64,000 nt of DNA from Chryseobacterium sp. 36-9. Its GTDB lineage: Bacteria; Bacteroidota; Bacteroidia; Flavobacteriales; Weeksellaceae. The stretch covers positions 1 to 64,000 of the forward strand of contig MKVE01000022.1 in NCBI GenBank assembly GCA_001898785.1. The letters are read 5' to 3'. How positions within the stretch are numbered: the stretch's first letter is position 1; every line of letters starts with the position of its first letter. The position numbers and the translations under genes were made by a program. Below the pieces are notes generated by a model. The model searched no databases and was not told where the DNA came from. It saw only the letters and a program-made list of their open reading frames with translations. This document shows positions 25,100 to 35,214 of the stretch, in pieces.

Positions 25100-26937
25100 T
25101 AATCAAAATTCTGCAGCTCGACAAGCTTTCTGTATGTCCCGTCTTTTTCCATCAATTCTTGGTGAGAACCTTGCTCTATGATATCGCCTTTTTCCATCAC
25201 AACAATATGATCCGCTTTCTGAATGGTTGATAATCTGTGCGCAATTACCAAAGATGTTCTGTTCTCCATCATTTTTTCTAATGCATCCTGAACATATCTT
25301 TCAGATTCTGTATCCAATGCAGAAGTTGCCTCGTCCAGAATCATAATTGGTGGATTTTTGAGAACCGCTCTCGCAATAGAAACACGTTGTTTCTGTCCTC
25401 CCGAAAGCTTGTTTCCATCGTCTCCAATATTGGTATCATACCCTTCAGGAAGGCTTTCTATGAATTGATGGGCATTGGCTATTTTAGCAGCTTCGATGAT
25501 TTCTTCTCTCGTTGCATTCTCTTTACCCATTGCAATGTTGTTGTAAACGGTATCATTGAAAAGAACGGATTCTTGTGTTACCATTCCCAAAAGAGAACGA
25601 TAGTCCTTCAGGTTTAAGTTCTTAACATTTTCTCCGTCAATCTCAATACTTCCTTCGGTTACGTCATAGAAACGTGTCAGAAGATTGGCAATGGTTGTTT
25701 TTCCACTTCCGCTTTGCCCAACCAGTGCTACAGTTTTCCCTTTTTCAATTTTTAACTCAAAATTTTTAATGATCGTTCTATCCTGATTATAATAGAATCC
25801 AACATCTTTGAAATGAATATCAGACTTCAGATCGCGGATCGGAACTGGATTTGCGATTTCATCCACACGAACATCTGCATCCAGAATCTCCATAACTCTT
25901 ACCAAAGAAGCTTCGGCTTTCTGGACATTAGAAATGGAGGAAGACAAACTCTTAATTGGAGGAAGAATCTGGAAGAATACCCCTAAGAAAACCAAGAAAT
26001 CTTCCGGTCTGATACTTTGATTCACAATAATTTCTTTCCCTCCATACCAAGTGATTATCAGGAAAGTAACTGCCCCGAGAAACTCACTCATTGGCGAAGC
26101 TAATTCTTTTTTTCGGCCAAGATTTATAGAGTTACTAATCCATTTTGACATAGAATTGGAAAACCTATTACTCAGTAATTTCTCTGCATTGAATATCTTG
26201 ATAATTTTAGAAGACTTCAAAGTTTCATCAACAATAGAAAAAATATTTCCCAACTCGTGCTGAGCTTCGTGAGAATCTTTCTTAAGGCTTTTTCCAATTA
26301 ATGAAATCATTGTTCCCATCACCGGCAGAACAATTAAACTGAATAAAGTCAATTGAGGACTGAGATAAAATAATGTAACCAATGTACTGATCAGCATAAA
26401 CGGAGAATTGATAAGATCTACCAAACTTCCCAGGATATTACCTTCAACTTCTCCAACATCATTCGACATTCTCGACATCATATCACCTTTTCTCTGTTCT
26501 GTGAAAAACGAAACAGGCAAAGCCAAAACCTTATTATACATTGCGCTTCTCAAATCTTTGGTAACACCAACTCTGTAAAAAATCAAAAGATAAGCGCCAA
26601 AATACCGGAAGACATTCCTCAAGAAAAATGTAAATGCCGTAATGACACAAAGCCAGGCCAAAACTGTTAATGCTCCTTTTTGATTAACCTCTGATTGGAT
26701 AAAATAATAAGAATATTCTTTAATATACCCGAAAAAATTAGTGATATCGCCGTCATAAACAGGTTTCACCAGGTTGGCATCCATTTTTACACTTCCGAAC
26801 AACATTCCCAAAACCGGCAAAATAGTTCCTAATGATGCTATTTGGAATATTGAATACAGAATATTAAAAAATAAACTGGCGTAGATATATTTTTGATGCG
26901 GTCTGGCAAATTTTAGAATTCGTCGATATAAATTCAT
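25099..26937 (-). CDS. ABC exporter, fused permease and ATPase (MsbA-like)
   Basis: This 612-residue half-transporter has six membrane helices (about residues 15-330) and a C-terminal ATPase domain. Walker A is GQSGSGKTT near residue 408, the signature is LSGGQKQRVSIARA, and Walker B is PPIMILDEATSALD. The closest relatives are the lipid A/multidrug exporters of the MsbA type, which act as homodimers in the inner membrane. No essential-lipid-A context is present here, so the substrate is open. Confidence 0.88.
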   Translation of the reverse strand: MNLYRRILKFARPHQKYIYASLFFNILYSIFQIASLGTILPVLGMLFGSVKMDANLVKPVYDGDITNFFGYIKEYSYYFIQSEVNQKGALTVLAWLCVITAFTFFLRNVFRYFGAYLLIFYRVGVTKDLRSAMYNKVLALPVSFFTEQRKGDMMSRMSNDVGEVEGNILGSLVDLINSPFMLISTLVTLFYLSPQLTLFSLIVLPVMGTMISLIGKSLKKDSHEAQHELGNIFSIVDETLKSSKIIKIFNAEKLLSNRFSNSMSKWISNSINLGRKKELASPMSEFLGAVTFLIITWYGGKEIIVNQSIRPEDFLVFLGVFFQILPPIKSLSSSISNVQKAEASLVRVMEILDADVRVDEIANPVPIRDLKSDIHFKDVGFYYNQDRTIIKNFELKIEKGKTVALVGQSGSGKTTIANLLTRFYDVTEGSIEIDGENVKNLNLKDYRSLLGMVTQESVLFNDTVYNNIAMGKENATREEIIEAAKIANAHQFIESLPEGYDTNIGDDGNKLSGGQKQRVSIARAVLKNPPIMILDEATSALDTESERYVQDALEKMMENRTSLVIAHRLSTIQKADHIVVMEKGDIIEQGSHQELMEKDGTYRKLVELQNFD

Positions 26938-26954
26938 TGAAAAAAATTGAAATG

Positions 26955-26962
26955 CAAAAATA
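26955..26962 (-). promoter_or_regulatory. Bacteroidota -7 box before the ABC exporter
   Basis: On the minus strand TATTTTTG fits TAnnTTTG, 17 nt before the start codon. No -33 TTG is seen at the right distance. Confidence 0.4.
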
Positions 26963-26993
26963 CGTAAAATAAATAGCTTACTTTATCAGGACG

Positions 26994-27920
26994 TTAGAAA
27001 TCGTATTTTACCTTATTGTTATACTTTGGCTGGAAATTTTTGGTATTGAATTTCTCAATGGTCTTTGCAAAGTTGTTGATAATATTTGTCAAATTATCGG
27101 CATCAACAATATTAATATCATCATTCACAGCGTGATAATGAAACGCTTTATTCATATCAACTGTTGAAATAGAATGCGCAATGATTTTCTTTTTCACAAA
27201 ATTGACATTATCAGATCTATAGAATAATTGCTGCCCTTGATATGGATCGGGATAAACTTTCAATCCATTAACTGCATTAGCATTAATCAATTCATCGAAG
27301 TCAGAAAACTCATCGCCTGTCATAAATACAGCATTTTTCCCAAATTGAGATTCGGTCGCCAGCATTTCGAAATTGAAAAGTGCTTTGATATTATTGAAAA
27401 CAGGATTAAGATTTTGATTTTCGGACAAAGCTTTTGAACCCACCAATCCGATTTCTTCCGCATTGAATGCCATAAAAACCATCGAGAAATCAGTTTTTTT
27501 ATCTTTAAAATAATCCGCAAGACCAATTACCGTAGAAACGCCGCTTGCATCGTCATCTGCACCGTTATAGATGTTATCACCTTCTTTATTATTAGTTCCG
27601 ATATGGTCAAAATGTGCAGAAAAAGCTAAACTCTGTTCTGATTTTCCTTTCTTGATGCCACAAACATTATAACCTTTTTGTCCTTTGTATTCGAAAGGAA
27701 TTAAGTAAGAATCTCCGAAGCAGTAATCCAGGTTATTTTGTTTAAATTCTTTAGCAATATACTCCGCCGCTTTATCATTTTCAGGCGTTCCGAACTTTCT
27801 GCCTTTCATCTCATCGGAAGCTAAAGTTGAAACGACAGCCACAACTTTTTCTTTGGAAATATCCTGAGCAAAAGAAAATAAAGAATTTGCCGCTAAAACA
27901 AAAAAGATTACTTTTTTCAT
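26994..27920 (-). CDS. Secreted M28 family zinc peptidase
   Basis: This 308-residue protein has a signal peptide ending near LFSFAQ and a co-catalytic zinc aminopeptidase fold. Expected zinc ligands and catalytic residues are visible: H in FSAHFDHIG, D in GADDDASG, E-E in AFNAEEIGL, and H in AIAHSIST-type sequence (KIIAHSISTVD). No T9SS sorting domain follows, so it is likely periplasmic or surface-released by another route. It would cleave N-terminal residues from peptides. Confidence 0.88.
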   Translation of the reverse strand: MKKVIFFVLAANSLFSFAQDISKEKVVAVVSTLASDEMKGRKFGTPENDKAAEYIAKEFKQNNLDYCFGDSYLIPFEYKGQKGYNVCGIKKGKSEQSLAFSAHFDHIGTNNKEGDNIYNGADDDASGVSTVIGLADYFKDKKTDFSMVFMAFNAEEIGLVGSKALSENQNLNPVFNNIKALFNFEMLATESQFGKNAVFMTGDEFSDFDELINANAVNGLKVYPDPYQGQQLFYRSDNVNFVKKKIIAHSISTVDMNKAFHYHAVNDDINIVDADNLTNIINNFAKTIEKFNTKNFQPKYNNKVKYDF

Positions 27921-27980
27921 ATGTAGATTTTGTTGATTAAAGAATTATAAGTAGATTTTTTATTCTATTTGTTACGATAA

Positions 27981-28559
27981 TCAAGCATAAAGGTAATATC
28001 GCTTATAAATAAAGAAAATCTCAAATAAAATAAAAAAGATCAAAACACCTGCATAATAGATATTCTTTTTAGATTTAATAAAAACCAAAGCCAAGCTCAA
28101 CGGAATATGTGTTATTACCCGAATACCATACAGCGGCATCAATGATTCCAGATAATCTTTGCCTTTGTAAAGCGTATCGACCAGATCCAGGCAAAACATC
28201 ACGGCGAGAAATCCGAAAAGCCACTTTCTGCGAGAGAAAAAGTAAGTTTTGTAATCGTTGTTATGGTCTTTCAAATCGGCAGGATAGAGCAGTGTACACA
28301 ATACAAAAAATAAAATAATATAACCAATAATGAAAATGTACTGAGTAAAAGTCCATGATGTAATAGCACGCAATCGGTATTCCCACCACCAAAAATGAAT
28401 CATCAAAATAAAAATATAAAGTACAAATAGCAGGTGGATCCAGAATGGCTTGTTCCTGCCCGGATGTTGTATAAATTTGACACTGCCATTCAGCAAAGTT
28501 CCAATTCCTAAACTTAGGATAATACTGATGATTGTTTTTAAGTGATTGAATGTGTCCAC
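27981..28559 (-). CDS. Polytopic membrane protein of unknown function
   Basis: I recognise no family. The protein of about 192 residues has five or six membrane helices, a short start MDTFNHLKTIISIILSLG, and charged loops such as HPGRNKPFW and YPADLKDHNNDYK. GTG 28559 is chosen because it gives a compact start; TTG 28577 in the same frame is the alternative. It lies between the M28 peptidase and the DUF4293 terminator, so it is probably a single gene. Confidence 0.55.
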   Translation of the reverse strand: MDTFNHLKTIISIILSLGIGTLLNGSVKFIQHPGRNKPFWIHLLFVLYIFILMIHFWWWEYRLRAITSWTFTQYIFIIGYIILFFVLCTLLYPADLKDHNNDYKTYFFSRRKWLFGFLAVMFCLDLVDTLYKGKDYLESLMPLYGIRVITHIPLSLALVFIKSKKNIYYAGVLIFFILFEIFFIYKRYYLYA

Positions 28560-28589
28560 GTTATAAGCTTTTAACAAATCTATTAAAAT

Positions 28590-28619
28590 AAAAAACAGCC
28601 TCCAAAAAGGAAGCTGTTC
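28590..28619 (-). terminator. Intrinsic terminator after the DUF4293 gene
   Basis: On the minus strand AACAGCTTCC pairs with GGAGGCTGTT (one mismatch) around a T5 loop and is followed by TTTTTTATTTT. It lies 25 nt past the DUF4293 stop. Confidence 0.8.
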
Positions 28620-28643
28620 TCACTCAAAAAAATCGTCGTAAGT

Positions 28644-29033
28644 CTAACGAAGTCTGTCTACAGATTTTACGAGCCTCTCATCTTTCTTGATGTAAACATT
28701 TGCCAAAAGCAAACATACTACCGAGATTAACGGGAAAATCGGCTCAATACCCTTCTCAGGAATTTGCATTCCTCCGGATAAGTTTAATAGCCAGTAAGCC
28801 AAAAGACCAATCAACAAAGCGTTTATAAAAATGCTGATACTGTTCAGCAAGATTTGTCTTTTACGGTTTTTGAAACTAAAAATACTCAGCACTCCGAATA
28901 ATATTAAAATCACTGTGGAAGCATTAATTGTCAGATATTTGCCAAGGATATCAAAATCCTGCGCGGTGATGTTCAGGAAAACACTTCCTAAAACGGCTAA
29001 AAATATCCAGACTGTCTGTATTCTTTGTAACAT
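28644..29033 (-). CDS. DUF4293 family membrane protein
   Basis: This 129-residue protein has four membrane helices and the family start MLQRIQTVWIFLAVLGSV. DUF4293 is Bacteroidota-specific and repeatedly lies next to rho, as here, but its function is unknown. It is divergently transcribed from rho, and the two promoters interleave between 29075 and 29121. Confidence 0.85.
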   Translation of the reverse strand: MLQRIQTVWIFLAVLGSVFLNITAQDFDILGKYLTINASTVILILFGVLSIFSFKNRKRQILLNSISIFINALLIGLLAYWLLNLSGGMQIPEKGIEPIFPLISVVCLLLANVYIKKDERLVKSVDRLR

Positions 29034-29074
29034 CTTTGTTATAAATTCTTTATAAAAAAGCTTAAAATCGTCTG

Positions 29075-29104
29075 CAAAAATAAAATAATTTTTGCGTAAT
29101 TCAA
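29075..29104 (-). promoter_or_regulatory. Promoter of the DUF4293 gene
   Basis: On the minus strand, -33 TTG (29104-29102), a 19-nt spacer and -7 TATTTTTG (29082-29075) match the Bacteroidota consensus. It overlaps the rho promoter. Confidence 0.65.
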
Positions 29105-29121
29105 AAATTAATGTAGATTTG
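29092..29121 (+). promoter_or_regulatory. Promoter of rho
   Basis: TTG (29092-29094), a 19-nt spacer and TAGATTTG (29114-29121) match TTG-N17-23-TAnnTTTG. The predicted leader to ATG 29208 is about 80 nt, long enough for autoregulation, which is known for rho in other bacteria. Confidence 0.7.
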
Positions 29122-29207
29122 CACTATAATCACCTATTTAGAAATGGTAACCTCCTGGTTTTCATTCTTACATACACAAATAAAAAAATTACCCTTTACG
29201 TATTTAT

Positions 29208-30956
29208 ATGTTTAACATTGAAACGCTACGGTCAAAATCCGATGAGGAATTGGCTCAACTTTCTAAAGATTTAGGCGTTAAATTGGCAAAGAAAAGCTCT
29301 CCGGAAGATACAGTTTTTGCAATTCTGGATTATCAGGCTTCTAATCCAAAAATCATTAAAGATTATTTAAACGCCACTCAAAAGAATATGACGAAAAAAA
29401 CAGAAGAGAATTCTACTGAAAAAGCTTCTCCTGCCAAAAAAAGAGGCAGAAAACCTGCAGAAAAACCGCAGGAACAGATTGAAGTGTCTCCAGTTGCAGA
29501 AGCACCTGTAAAAGAAGAAACACCAGCTGAAGAAAAAAAGACACAAAGTCCTCCCAAGAAAAAGCCAAGAGCAAGAATCAATCAAAACCAGTCAGAGGAA
29601 ACAACAGCTTCTGAAACCGCTCCTAAAGCTGAAGAAGCAACAGAGGAAGTCAAAGCACAACAGCAGCAACCTCAACAACAAAACAATCAGCAGCAAAAGG
29701 CAAATCACAACAAAGGCCAGCAAAAAACACAAAGACCTCAGCAACAGCAGGCGAATCATCCTCAACAAAATAATTCGCAGCAAAATAATCAACCTACAGA
29801 AACGCAACAACCACAGGAAGCACCGAAAAAAGAATTCAACTTTGACGGAATTGTAACCATTGAAGGTGTTTTGGAAATTCTTCCTGATAATTACGGATTC
29901 CTTCGTTCTTCAGATTTTAGTTATATCTCTTCTCCGGACGACGTTTATGTTTCTACCAATCAAATCAGAAATTATGGTTTGAAAACCGGAGACACTGTAA
30001 AAGGAATCGTAAGATTGCCGAAAGAAGGTGAAAAATATTTCTCTCTTCAGAAACCTACAGAAGTTAACGGAAGAGATTTGGCTTTTATCAAGGACAGAGT
30101 TGCTTTTGAATATCTGACACCGCTTTTCCCTCAGGAAAAATTCAATTTGGCGGGTAAAAACTCAACACTTTCTACAAGAATCGTTGATCTGTTTGCGCCA
30201 ATCGGAAAAGGGCAAAGAGCAATGATTGTTGCACAACCTAAAACCGGTAAAACTATTTTACTAAAAGATATTGCTAATGCTATTTCTGCTAATCATCCGG
30301 AAGCTTATATGATGGTTCTTCTCATTGATGAAAGACCGGAAGAGGTTACCGACATGCAAAGAAGCGTGAATGCGGAAGTGATTGCTTCAACTTTTGATGA
30401 AGCAGCTGACAAACATGTAAAAGTAGCGAATCTGGTTTTATCAAAAGCACAAAGAATGGTAGAATGTGGTCACGATGTTGTGATTCTTTTGGATTCCATT
30501 ACACGTCTGGCAAGAGCTTATAACACGGTAACGCCTGCTTCCGGGAAAATACTTTCCGGTGGTGTGGATGCAAATGCGCTTCACAGACCGAAACGTTTCT
30601 TTGGTGCAGCGAGAAAAATTGAAAATGGCGGTTCTTTAACCATTATCGCAACAGCTTTGATTGATACAGGTTCTAAAATGGATGAAGTGATCTTTGAAGA
30701 ATTCAAAGGAACCGGAAATATGGAATTACAATTGGATAGAAAAATCGCTAACAAGAGAATTTATCCGGCTGTAGATCTAGTTGCATCCAGTACAAGACGA
30801 GATGATCTTTTACAGGATGAGGCAACTCAGCAGCGTATGTGGATTATGAGAAAATATCTGGCTGATATGAATCCTCTGGAAGCTATGGAATTTGTTCAGA
30901 AACAAATGAAGGTGACCAGAAACAATGAAGAGTTTCTGATGTCAATGAACAAATAA
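29208..30956 (+). CDS. rho: Transcription termination factor Rho with long disordered insert
   Basis: Rho is the hexameric RNA helicase that ends transcription. At 582 residues it is about 160 longer than the E. coli protein. The N-terminal helical domain ([20 protein letters not shown]) is followed by a basic then glutamine/asparagine-rich segment (about residues 60-205). Next come the RNA-binding OB domain ([15 protein letters not shown]) and the ATPase with Walker A PKTGKT near residue 344, [12 protein letters not shown] and the Q/R-loop region ([14 protein letters not shown]). Long insertions of this kind are known in Bacteroidota Rho and have been tied to phase separation in Bacteroides. 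Confidence 0.97.
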   Translation: MFNIETLRSKSDEELAQLSKDLGVKLAKKSSPEDTVFAILDYQASNPKIIKDYLNATQKNMTKKTEENSTEKASPAKKRGRKPAEKPQEQIEVSPVAEAPVKEETPAEEKKTQSPPKKKPRARINQNQSEETTASETAPKAEEATEEVKAQQQQPQQQNNQQQKANHNKGQQKTQRPQQQQANHPQQNNSQQNNQPTETQQPQEAPKKEFNFDGIVTIEGVLEILPDNYGFLRSSDFSYISSPDDVYVSTNQIRNYGLKTGDTVKGIVRLPKEGEKYFSLQKPTEVNGRDLAFIKDRVAFEYLTPLFPQEKFNLAGKNSTLSTRIVDLFAPIGKGQRAMIVAQPKTGKTILLKDIANAISANHPEAYMMVLLIDERPEEVTDMQRSVNAEVIASTFDEAADKHVKVANLVLSKAQRMVECGHDVVILLDSITRLARAYNTVTPASGKILSGGVDANALHRPKRFFGAARKIENGGSLTIIATALIDTGSKMDEVIFEEFKGTGNMELQLDRKIANKRIYPAVDLVASSTRRDDLLQDEATQQRMWIMRKYLADMNPLEAMEFVQKQMKVTRNNEEFLMSMNK

Positions 30957-30970
30957 TCACAATATTTACA

Positions 30971-31008
30971 AAAAAGCTCGGCTCGCATATGCGAGCCGTA
31001 ACTTTTTT
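30971..31008. terminator. Bidirectional intrinsic terminator after rho
   Basis: CGGCTCGCATATGCGAGCCG (30979-30998) is a perfect 20-nt palindrome. It is preceded by A-rich and followed by T-rich sequence, so it can stop both rho and the convergent GNAT gene. Confidence 0.85.
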
Positions 31009-31034
31009 ACTACCAAGGTAATAAAATTTATTTT

Positions 31035-31328
31035 TTAAGCAACGAAAACATCTTCTACATCTGTTTTCCTGCTAAGAACTGCATGAGCATAAGAACAGTG
31101 CGCTTTGATTGACCATCCATTTTTTCTTGCAAAATCTACAGATTTCTCAACAAGCATTTTACCAAGACCTTTCCCTTCGAATTTTGGAAAAACCATCACA
31201 TAGCTTACAATCAGTTTCTTGAGTTCAGGAACGATCGTGTAAGTCAGCCTGCCAATTTCTTCCTGTTGATTCTTCATTGAGATAAAACCGCCATTTCCAG
31301 ACTTTTTATTTTCGAAGAGAAGCTCCAT
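31035..31328 (-). CDS. Small GNAT-type N-acetyltransferase (YjdJ/COG2388-like)
   Basis: This 97-residue protein has the compact GNAT fold of the COG2388 group: EIGRLTYTIVPELKKLIVSYVMV, the acetyl-CoA loop FEGKGLGKMLVEKSVDFARKNG, and a short C-terminal YAHAVLSRK. ATG 31328 is preferred over the in-frame TTG at 31343. Substrates of this group are not known. Confidence 0.82.
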   Translation of the reverse strand: MELLFENKKSGNGGFISMKNQQEEIGRLTYTIVPELKKLIVSYVMVFPKFEGKGLGKMLVEKSVDFARKNGWSIKAHCSYAHAVLSRKTDVEDVFVA

Positions 31329-31421
31329 AAAATTTATTTTCAAAATTATTAGCTAAAATTATTCCAAAAAACCAGATTATTAGCAATGAATTACAAATTA
31401 AATTATAATTCTATCAAATAA

Positions 31422-32633
31422 TCATCTCACCGGTGTCCTAAACTCTCCATAGCCAATCAATCCATCGAAATTTCTTCCAAAAGGTGTGTAGTATAAAAAT
31501 GCCTGATAAAGATTCTCTGTCTGCCAAAAGTTTCCATTCACTTCACCATAATTTAGTTTGCCATCAGAATCTTTTGTAGCAATGATATAATTATAAAATC
31601 CTTGTTTCAGGTAGATTTTGGCGATATACTTCTGGGCTTTCTCATCATATTGCATTTGGCTGATTTTATCGGCTTTATAATCATTGAACATCCCAAGAAC
31701 ATAGAATTCTTTATCTGATTTTTGACTGTCTAGTGCAAAATAAACCCAGGAATAATCGCCCTCTCTGTCTGCGTTTCTTTCGATTCCAAGATCATTCCTT
31801 CGGAAATAGAAGGCTCCATTCACGTCCGGCTGATATTGGTAATCACCAGGATAAGCCCACACCGGATAGAGGTAAGTATAGTTTCTCCCATCAATGTTTT
31901 CTGTATTGGCGACCATGTCCATCGGCTGATTCATAATCTTGTTGTCAAAATAATAGAACTCATTATTTCCGGGAAAAGCTAAACTTAACTGCTGAAATAA
32001 AATCTGATTGCCGATCGTTGTACTTGGGCGGATATTATTGAGCGAAATTCCCCAGTTATTATTCTGAATCACACTCAAAGTCAAAGAAGAAAGATTATTG
32101 GTAATACCTGCGCCATTTCCGGTGCCTTGAATTTCAATCCTTTGTTTTGCAGCGGGATTTTTAGCATCAATAAATCTTGTTACATTAATCCCAAGATTAG
32201 CGCCGTCCTCATAGATTGAAAATCTTTTAGTAAAGAGAGGTTTTTCCTGAGAATCTTTATAAACAATGATTTCATAATTCCCGGAAATCTTTGGCTGGAT
32301 TTTCTCATTAGGAAACACCAATTCGTAATGCGTGTATTTTTGATACGTGTTGAATGAATATTGAAAATTCTCAATCAAAGCGTTCATGCTTCCATTGGCA
32401 TATTCGGTGAAAAACAAACCGTCTTCTTCCCAGTTTCTATTATAATGTTTATATGTGTAACGATATAATTGACTACTATTGGAAAGATCATCGAACCTCA
32501 AAATCAACTGCTCATCCTTCCCAATCACGGGCGTTTCGTCATTGGTCTTAGGATTGAAAACCTGAATACTTCTGATCTCCTGAGCAAAAGAAATAATACT
32601 TAAAAAAACGAAAAGTAGTCTAGTTAGCTTCAT
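31422..32633 (-). CDS. Type IX secretion system plug protein (DUF5103)
   Basis: This 403-residue protein has a signal peptide ending near ISFAQ and DUF5103 features: an N-terminal Ig-like part beginning EIRSIQVFNP, a middle with NWGISLNNIRP and YPVWAYPGDYQYQPD, and a C-terminal end YTPFGRNFDGLIGYGEFRTPVR. DUF5103 corresponds to the plug protein that seals the SprA translocon pore in Flavobacterium johnsoniae. Its presence agrees with the T9SS-sorted protein at 43051. Confidence 0.85.
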   Translation of the reverse strand: MKLTRLLFVFLSIISFAQEIRSIQVFNPKTNDETPVIGKDEQLILRFDDLSNSSQLYRYTYKHYNRNWEEDGLFFTEYANGSMNALIENFQYSFNTYQKYTHYELVFPNEKIQPKISGNYEIIVYKDSQEKPLFTKRFSIYEDGANLGINVTRFIDAKNPAAKQRIEIQGTGNGAGITNNLSSLTLSVIQNNNWGISLNNIRPSTTIGNQILFQQLSLAFPGNNEFYYFDNKIMNQPMDMVANTENIDGRNYTYLYPVWAYPGDYQYQPDVNGAFYFRRNDLGIERNADREGDYSWVYFALDSQKSDKEFYVLGMFNDYKADKISQMQYDEKAQKYIAKIYLKQGFYNYIIATKDSDGKLNYGEVNGNFWQTENLYQAFLYYTPFGRNFDGLIGYGEFRTPVR

Positions 32634-32762
32634 CTGCTGATGTTGATTTTTATATTGGTGAGACGGAACGTTCAGAACATTTCTAGTTTTACCGAAAATT
32701 TGTCAAAAACGTTTCATAATGCTAAGTTAATGTTTTATATTTTTACATCTAAATTAAAAAGA

Positions 32763-33401
32763 ATGTTGCACGTAAAATCCTTTGCATTTAATCCATTTTC
32801 TGAGAATACATACATCATTTATAACGATGAAAAGGAGGCTTTTCTTATAGACCCCGGAAATATGCCCGAAGCCGAGACCGAAACTTTGCATAATTTCATC
32901 AAAACCAATGAGCTTAGTATCAAAAATATTCTGCTGACGCACGCACACATCGACCATATTCTTGGTTTGCAATGGGCTTTTGACACGTTTGCCATTCCCG
33001 TTCTGATGCATTCTGATGAAAAGGAAATCCTTGGCAGCGCTTCTTTCACGGCGAAGAATTACGGCTTTTTCTTTCCTGCATTCAAAGGAGAAATCCAATA
33101 TATCAAAGAAGGCGATAAATTAAATTTAGGCACTGAAATCTTTGAGATTTATGATGTTCCGGGACATTCGCCGGGAAGTGTAGCTTTTTATAATGAAAAT
33201 AATGGATTTGTGATTTCCGGCGATGCATTGTTTATGATGAGCATTGGAAGAACCGACCTTTACAAAGGTGATTACGAACAATTGATTTCAAGCATTAAAA
33301 ATAAATTATTGACTTTACCAGAAAATACAAAAGTCTACAGCGGACACGGAGAACCAACATCGATTGGTTTTGAAAAAGAGTATAATTCTTTTTTGAAATA
33401 A
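32763..33401 (+). CDS. MBL-fold metallo-hydrolase (glyoxalase II-like)
   Basis: This 212-residue protein holds the metallo-beta-lactamase zinc motif LTHAHIDHILG and further ligands in VPGHSPGSV, ISGDALF and SGHGEPTSIG. The size and motifs resemble the YcbL branch of glyoxalase II-like thioester hydrolases. ATG 32763 is chosen because the frame upstream encodes no conserved sequence and overlaps the promoter area shared with the divergent plug gene. Confidence 0.88.
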   Translation: MLHVKSFAFNPFSENTYIIYNDEKEAFLIDPGNMPEAETETLHNFIKTNELSIKNILLTHAHIDHILGLQWAFDTFAIPVLMHSDEKEILGSASFTAKNYGFFFPAFKGEIQYIKEGDKLNLGTEIFEIYDVPGHSPGSVAFYNENNGFVISGDALFMMSIGRTDLYKGDYEQLISSIKNKLLTLPENTKVYSGHGEPTSIGFEKEYNSFLK

Positions 33402-33450
33402 TAAGATTAAGAGATGTCAGTCTGAGGCTCTCAAAGCCTTTCAAATAAAA

Positions 33451-33476
33451 AAACGCTTCCAAAATTGGAAGCGTTT
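33451..33476. terminator. Bidirectional intrinsic terminator
   Basis: AAACGCTTCCAA pairs with TTGGAAGCGTTT around a two-base centre, with A and T tracts outside. It lies between the convergent metallo-hydrolase and pckA genes. Confidence 0.85.
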
Positions 33477-33482
33477 CTATTT

Positions 33483-35096
33483 TTAATCCTGATGAACTTC
33501 TGACAATATCGGTCCCGAAGAAACCAATTCCAGAGCTTCTTCATTATCTGTAAACTGCTCAAAATATTTGATATATCTCGCAGCCAAATCTTTAGCTTTA
33601 GCTTCCCAATCAGAGCTATTCTCATAAGTATCTCTCGGATCAAGGATATTTTCGGAAACATTCGGCAATGCAACAGGGAATTCCAGATTCATTACAGGAA
33701 CTTTGTTGGTTTTGGCTTTATCAATACTTCCGTCAATGATCGCATCGATAATTGCTCTCGTATCTTTGAGAGAAATTCTCTTTCCGGTTCCGTTCCAGCC
33801 TGTATTTACCAAATAAGCTTTTGCTCCGTGTTCTTTCATTTTTCCAATCAACGTTTTGGAATACATTGTTGGATGAAGTGTCAAAAATGCTTCTCCAAAT
33901 GCGGGAGAAAAAGAAGGTGTCGGCTCTGTAATTCCGCGTTCTGTTCCTGCTAATTTTGATGTATAGCCGCAAAGGAAATGATATTGCGCCTGTTGGTCTG
34001 TCAGGATAGAAACCGGGGGTAAAACCCCGAATGCGTCAGCCGACAAATAAATGATTTTACTCGCGTGACCAGCTTTGGAAGGCAGAACAATTTTGCTGAT
34101 ATGATAAATTGGATAGGAAACCCTTGTATTTTCCGTAATCGAACCATCAGCATAATCTACATTCCCTTCGTCATCCGTAACCACATTTTCCAATAATGCA
34201 TCTCTTCTGATTGCACCATAGATATCTGGTTCTTTTTCTTTACTAAGGTCAATCACTTTGGCGTAGCAACCTCCTTCATAATTGAAAACACCATTATTAT
34301 CCCAACCGTGCTCATCATCACCAATCAGATAACGTTTCGGGTCAGCAGAAAGTGTAGTTTTCCCCGTCCCGGAAAGTCCGAAGAAAACAGCAACATCGCC
34401 GTCCTCGCCTACATTGGCAGAACAATGCATAGAAGCCATTCCTTTCAGAGGAAGGTAATAATTCATTATCGCGAACATTCCTTTCTTCATTTCTCCGCCG
34501 TACCAAGTTCCACCGATAATCTGCATTTTCTTGGTCAAATCGAACATTACAAACACTTCAGAATTAAGTCCGTGTTGCTCCCAATTGGGGTTTACAGATT
34601 CGGAAGAATTGATGACCACAAAATCCGGTTCTCCATAATTCTGAAGGTCATAGTGAGAAGGACGAATGAACATATTCATCACAAAATGAGCCTGCCAAGC
34701 CACTTTTGTGACAAATCTCACTTTCAATCTTGTATCCTCATTAGAACCACAAAATGTATCGATAACGTAGATTCTGTCGCCAGAAAGGTCTTTGGTTACG
34801 ATATCTTTTAACTCATCAAAAACTTCGACTGTAGTTGGGCGATTGATGTTTCCGTCCCACCAAATCGTATCCTGAGTAATATTGTCTTTTACAATATATC
34901 TGTCTTTTGGAGACCTCCCGGTAAAAATTCCCGTTTTTACAGCCACAGCTCCCGACTTTGTCAAAACGCCTTTAGCAAATCCGGAATTGCTTGGGTCCAT
35001 TTCTGCCTGAAAAATTTCTTCGTAAGTTGGATTGTGGATAATCTCTTTCGGATTGAAAATACCTTGACGTTCAAGATAAGACTTTAACTTGTCCAT
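33483..35096 (-). CDS. pckA: Phosphoenolpyruvate carboxykinase (ATP)
   Basis: This 537-residue cytosolic enzyme converts oxaloacetate and ATP to phosphoenolpyruvate and CO2, the first committed step of gluconeogenesis. Diagnostic motifs are the kinase loop [17 protein letters not shown], the metal site [23 protein letters not shown], and the substrate-binding RSPKDRYIV near residue 60. Length is normal for the ATP-dependent class. It has its own promoter. Confidence 0.97.
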   Translation of the reverse strand: MDKLKSYLERQGIFNPKEIIHNPTYEEIFQAEMDPSNSGFAKGVLTKSGAVAVKTGIFTGRSPKDRYIVKDNITQDTIWWDGNINRPTTVEVFDELKDIVTKDLSGDRIYVIDTFCGSNEDTRLKVRFVTKVAWQAHFVMNMFIRPSHYDLQNYGEPDFVVINSSESVNPNWEQHGLNSEVFVMFDLTKKMQIIGGTWYGGEMKKGMFAIMNYYLPLKGMASMHCSANVGEDGDVAVFFGLSGTGKTTLSADPKRYLIGDDEHGWDNNGVFNYEGGCYAKVIDLSKEKEPDIYGAIRRDALLENVVTDDEGNVDYADGSITENTRVSYPIYHISKIVLPSKAGHASKIIYLSADAFGVLPPVSILTDQQAQYHFLCGYTSKLAGTERGITEPTPSFSPAFGEAFLTLHPTMYSKTLIGKMKEHGAKAYLVNTGWNGTGKRISLKDTRAIIDAIIDGSIDKAKTNKVPVMNLEFPVALPNVSENILDPRDTYENSSDWEAKAKDLAARYIKYFEQFTDNEEALELVSSGPILSEVHQD

Positions 35097-35130
35097 TTTT
35101 AATTTTTTTTGAAGATTAAGGGTGTTGGGA

Positions 35131-35159
35131 CAAATGTAAAAATATCAGCGAATTATCAA
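35131..35159 (-). promoter_or_regulatory. Promoter of pckA
   Basis: On the minus strand, -33 TTG (35159-35157), an 18-nt spacer and -7 TACATTTG (35138-35131) fit the Bacteroidota consensus, about 35 nt before the start codon. Confidence 0.7.
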
Positions 35160-35214
35160 AGTTTTAATTAAATGACTTTCATCAGTTCAAATAAAATTGA
35201 TAATTAATTAATAA

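Noticed and set aside
34308-34811. 167-codon open frame on the plus strand within pckA
   Set aside because: It is antisense to conserved PEPCK motifs; a shadow frame only.
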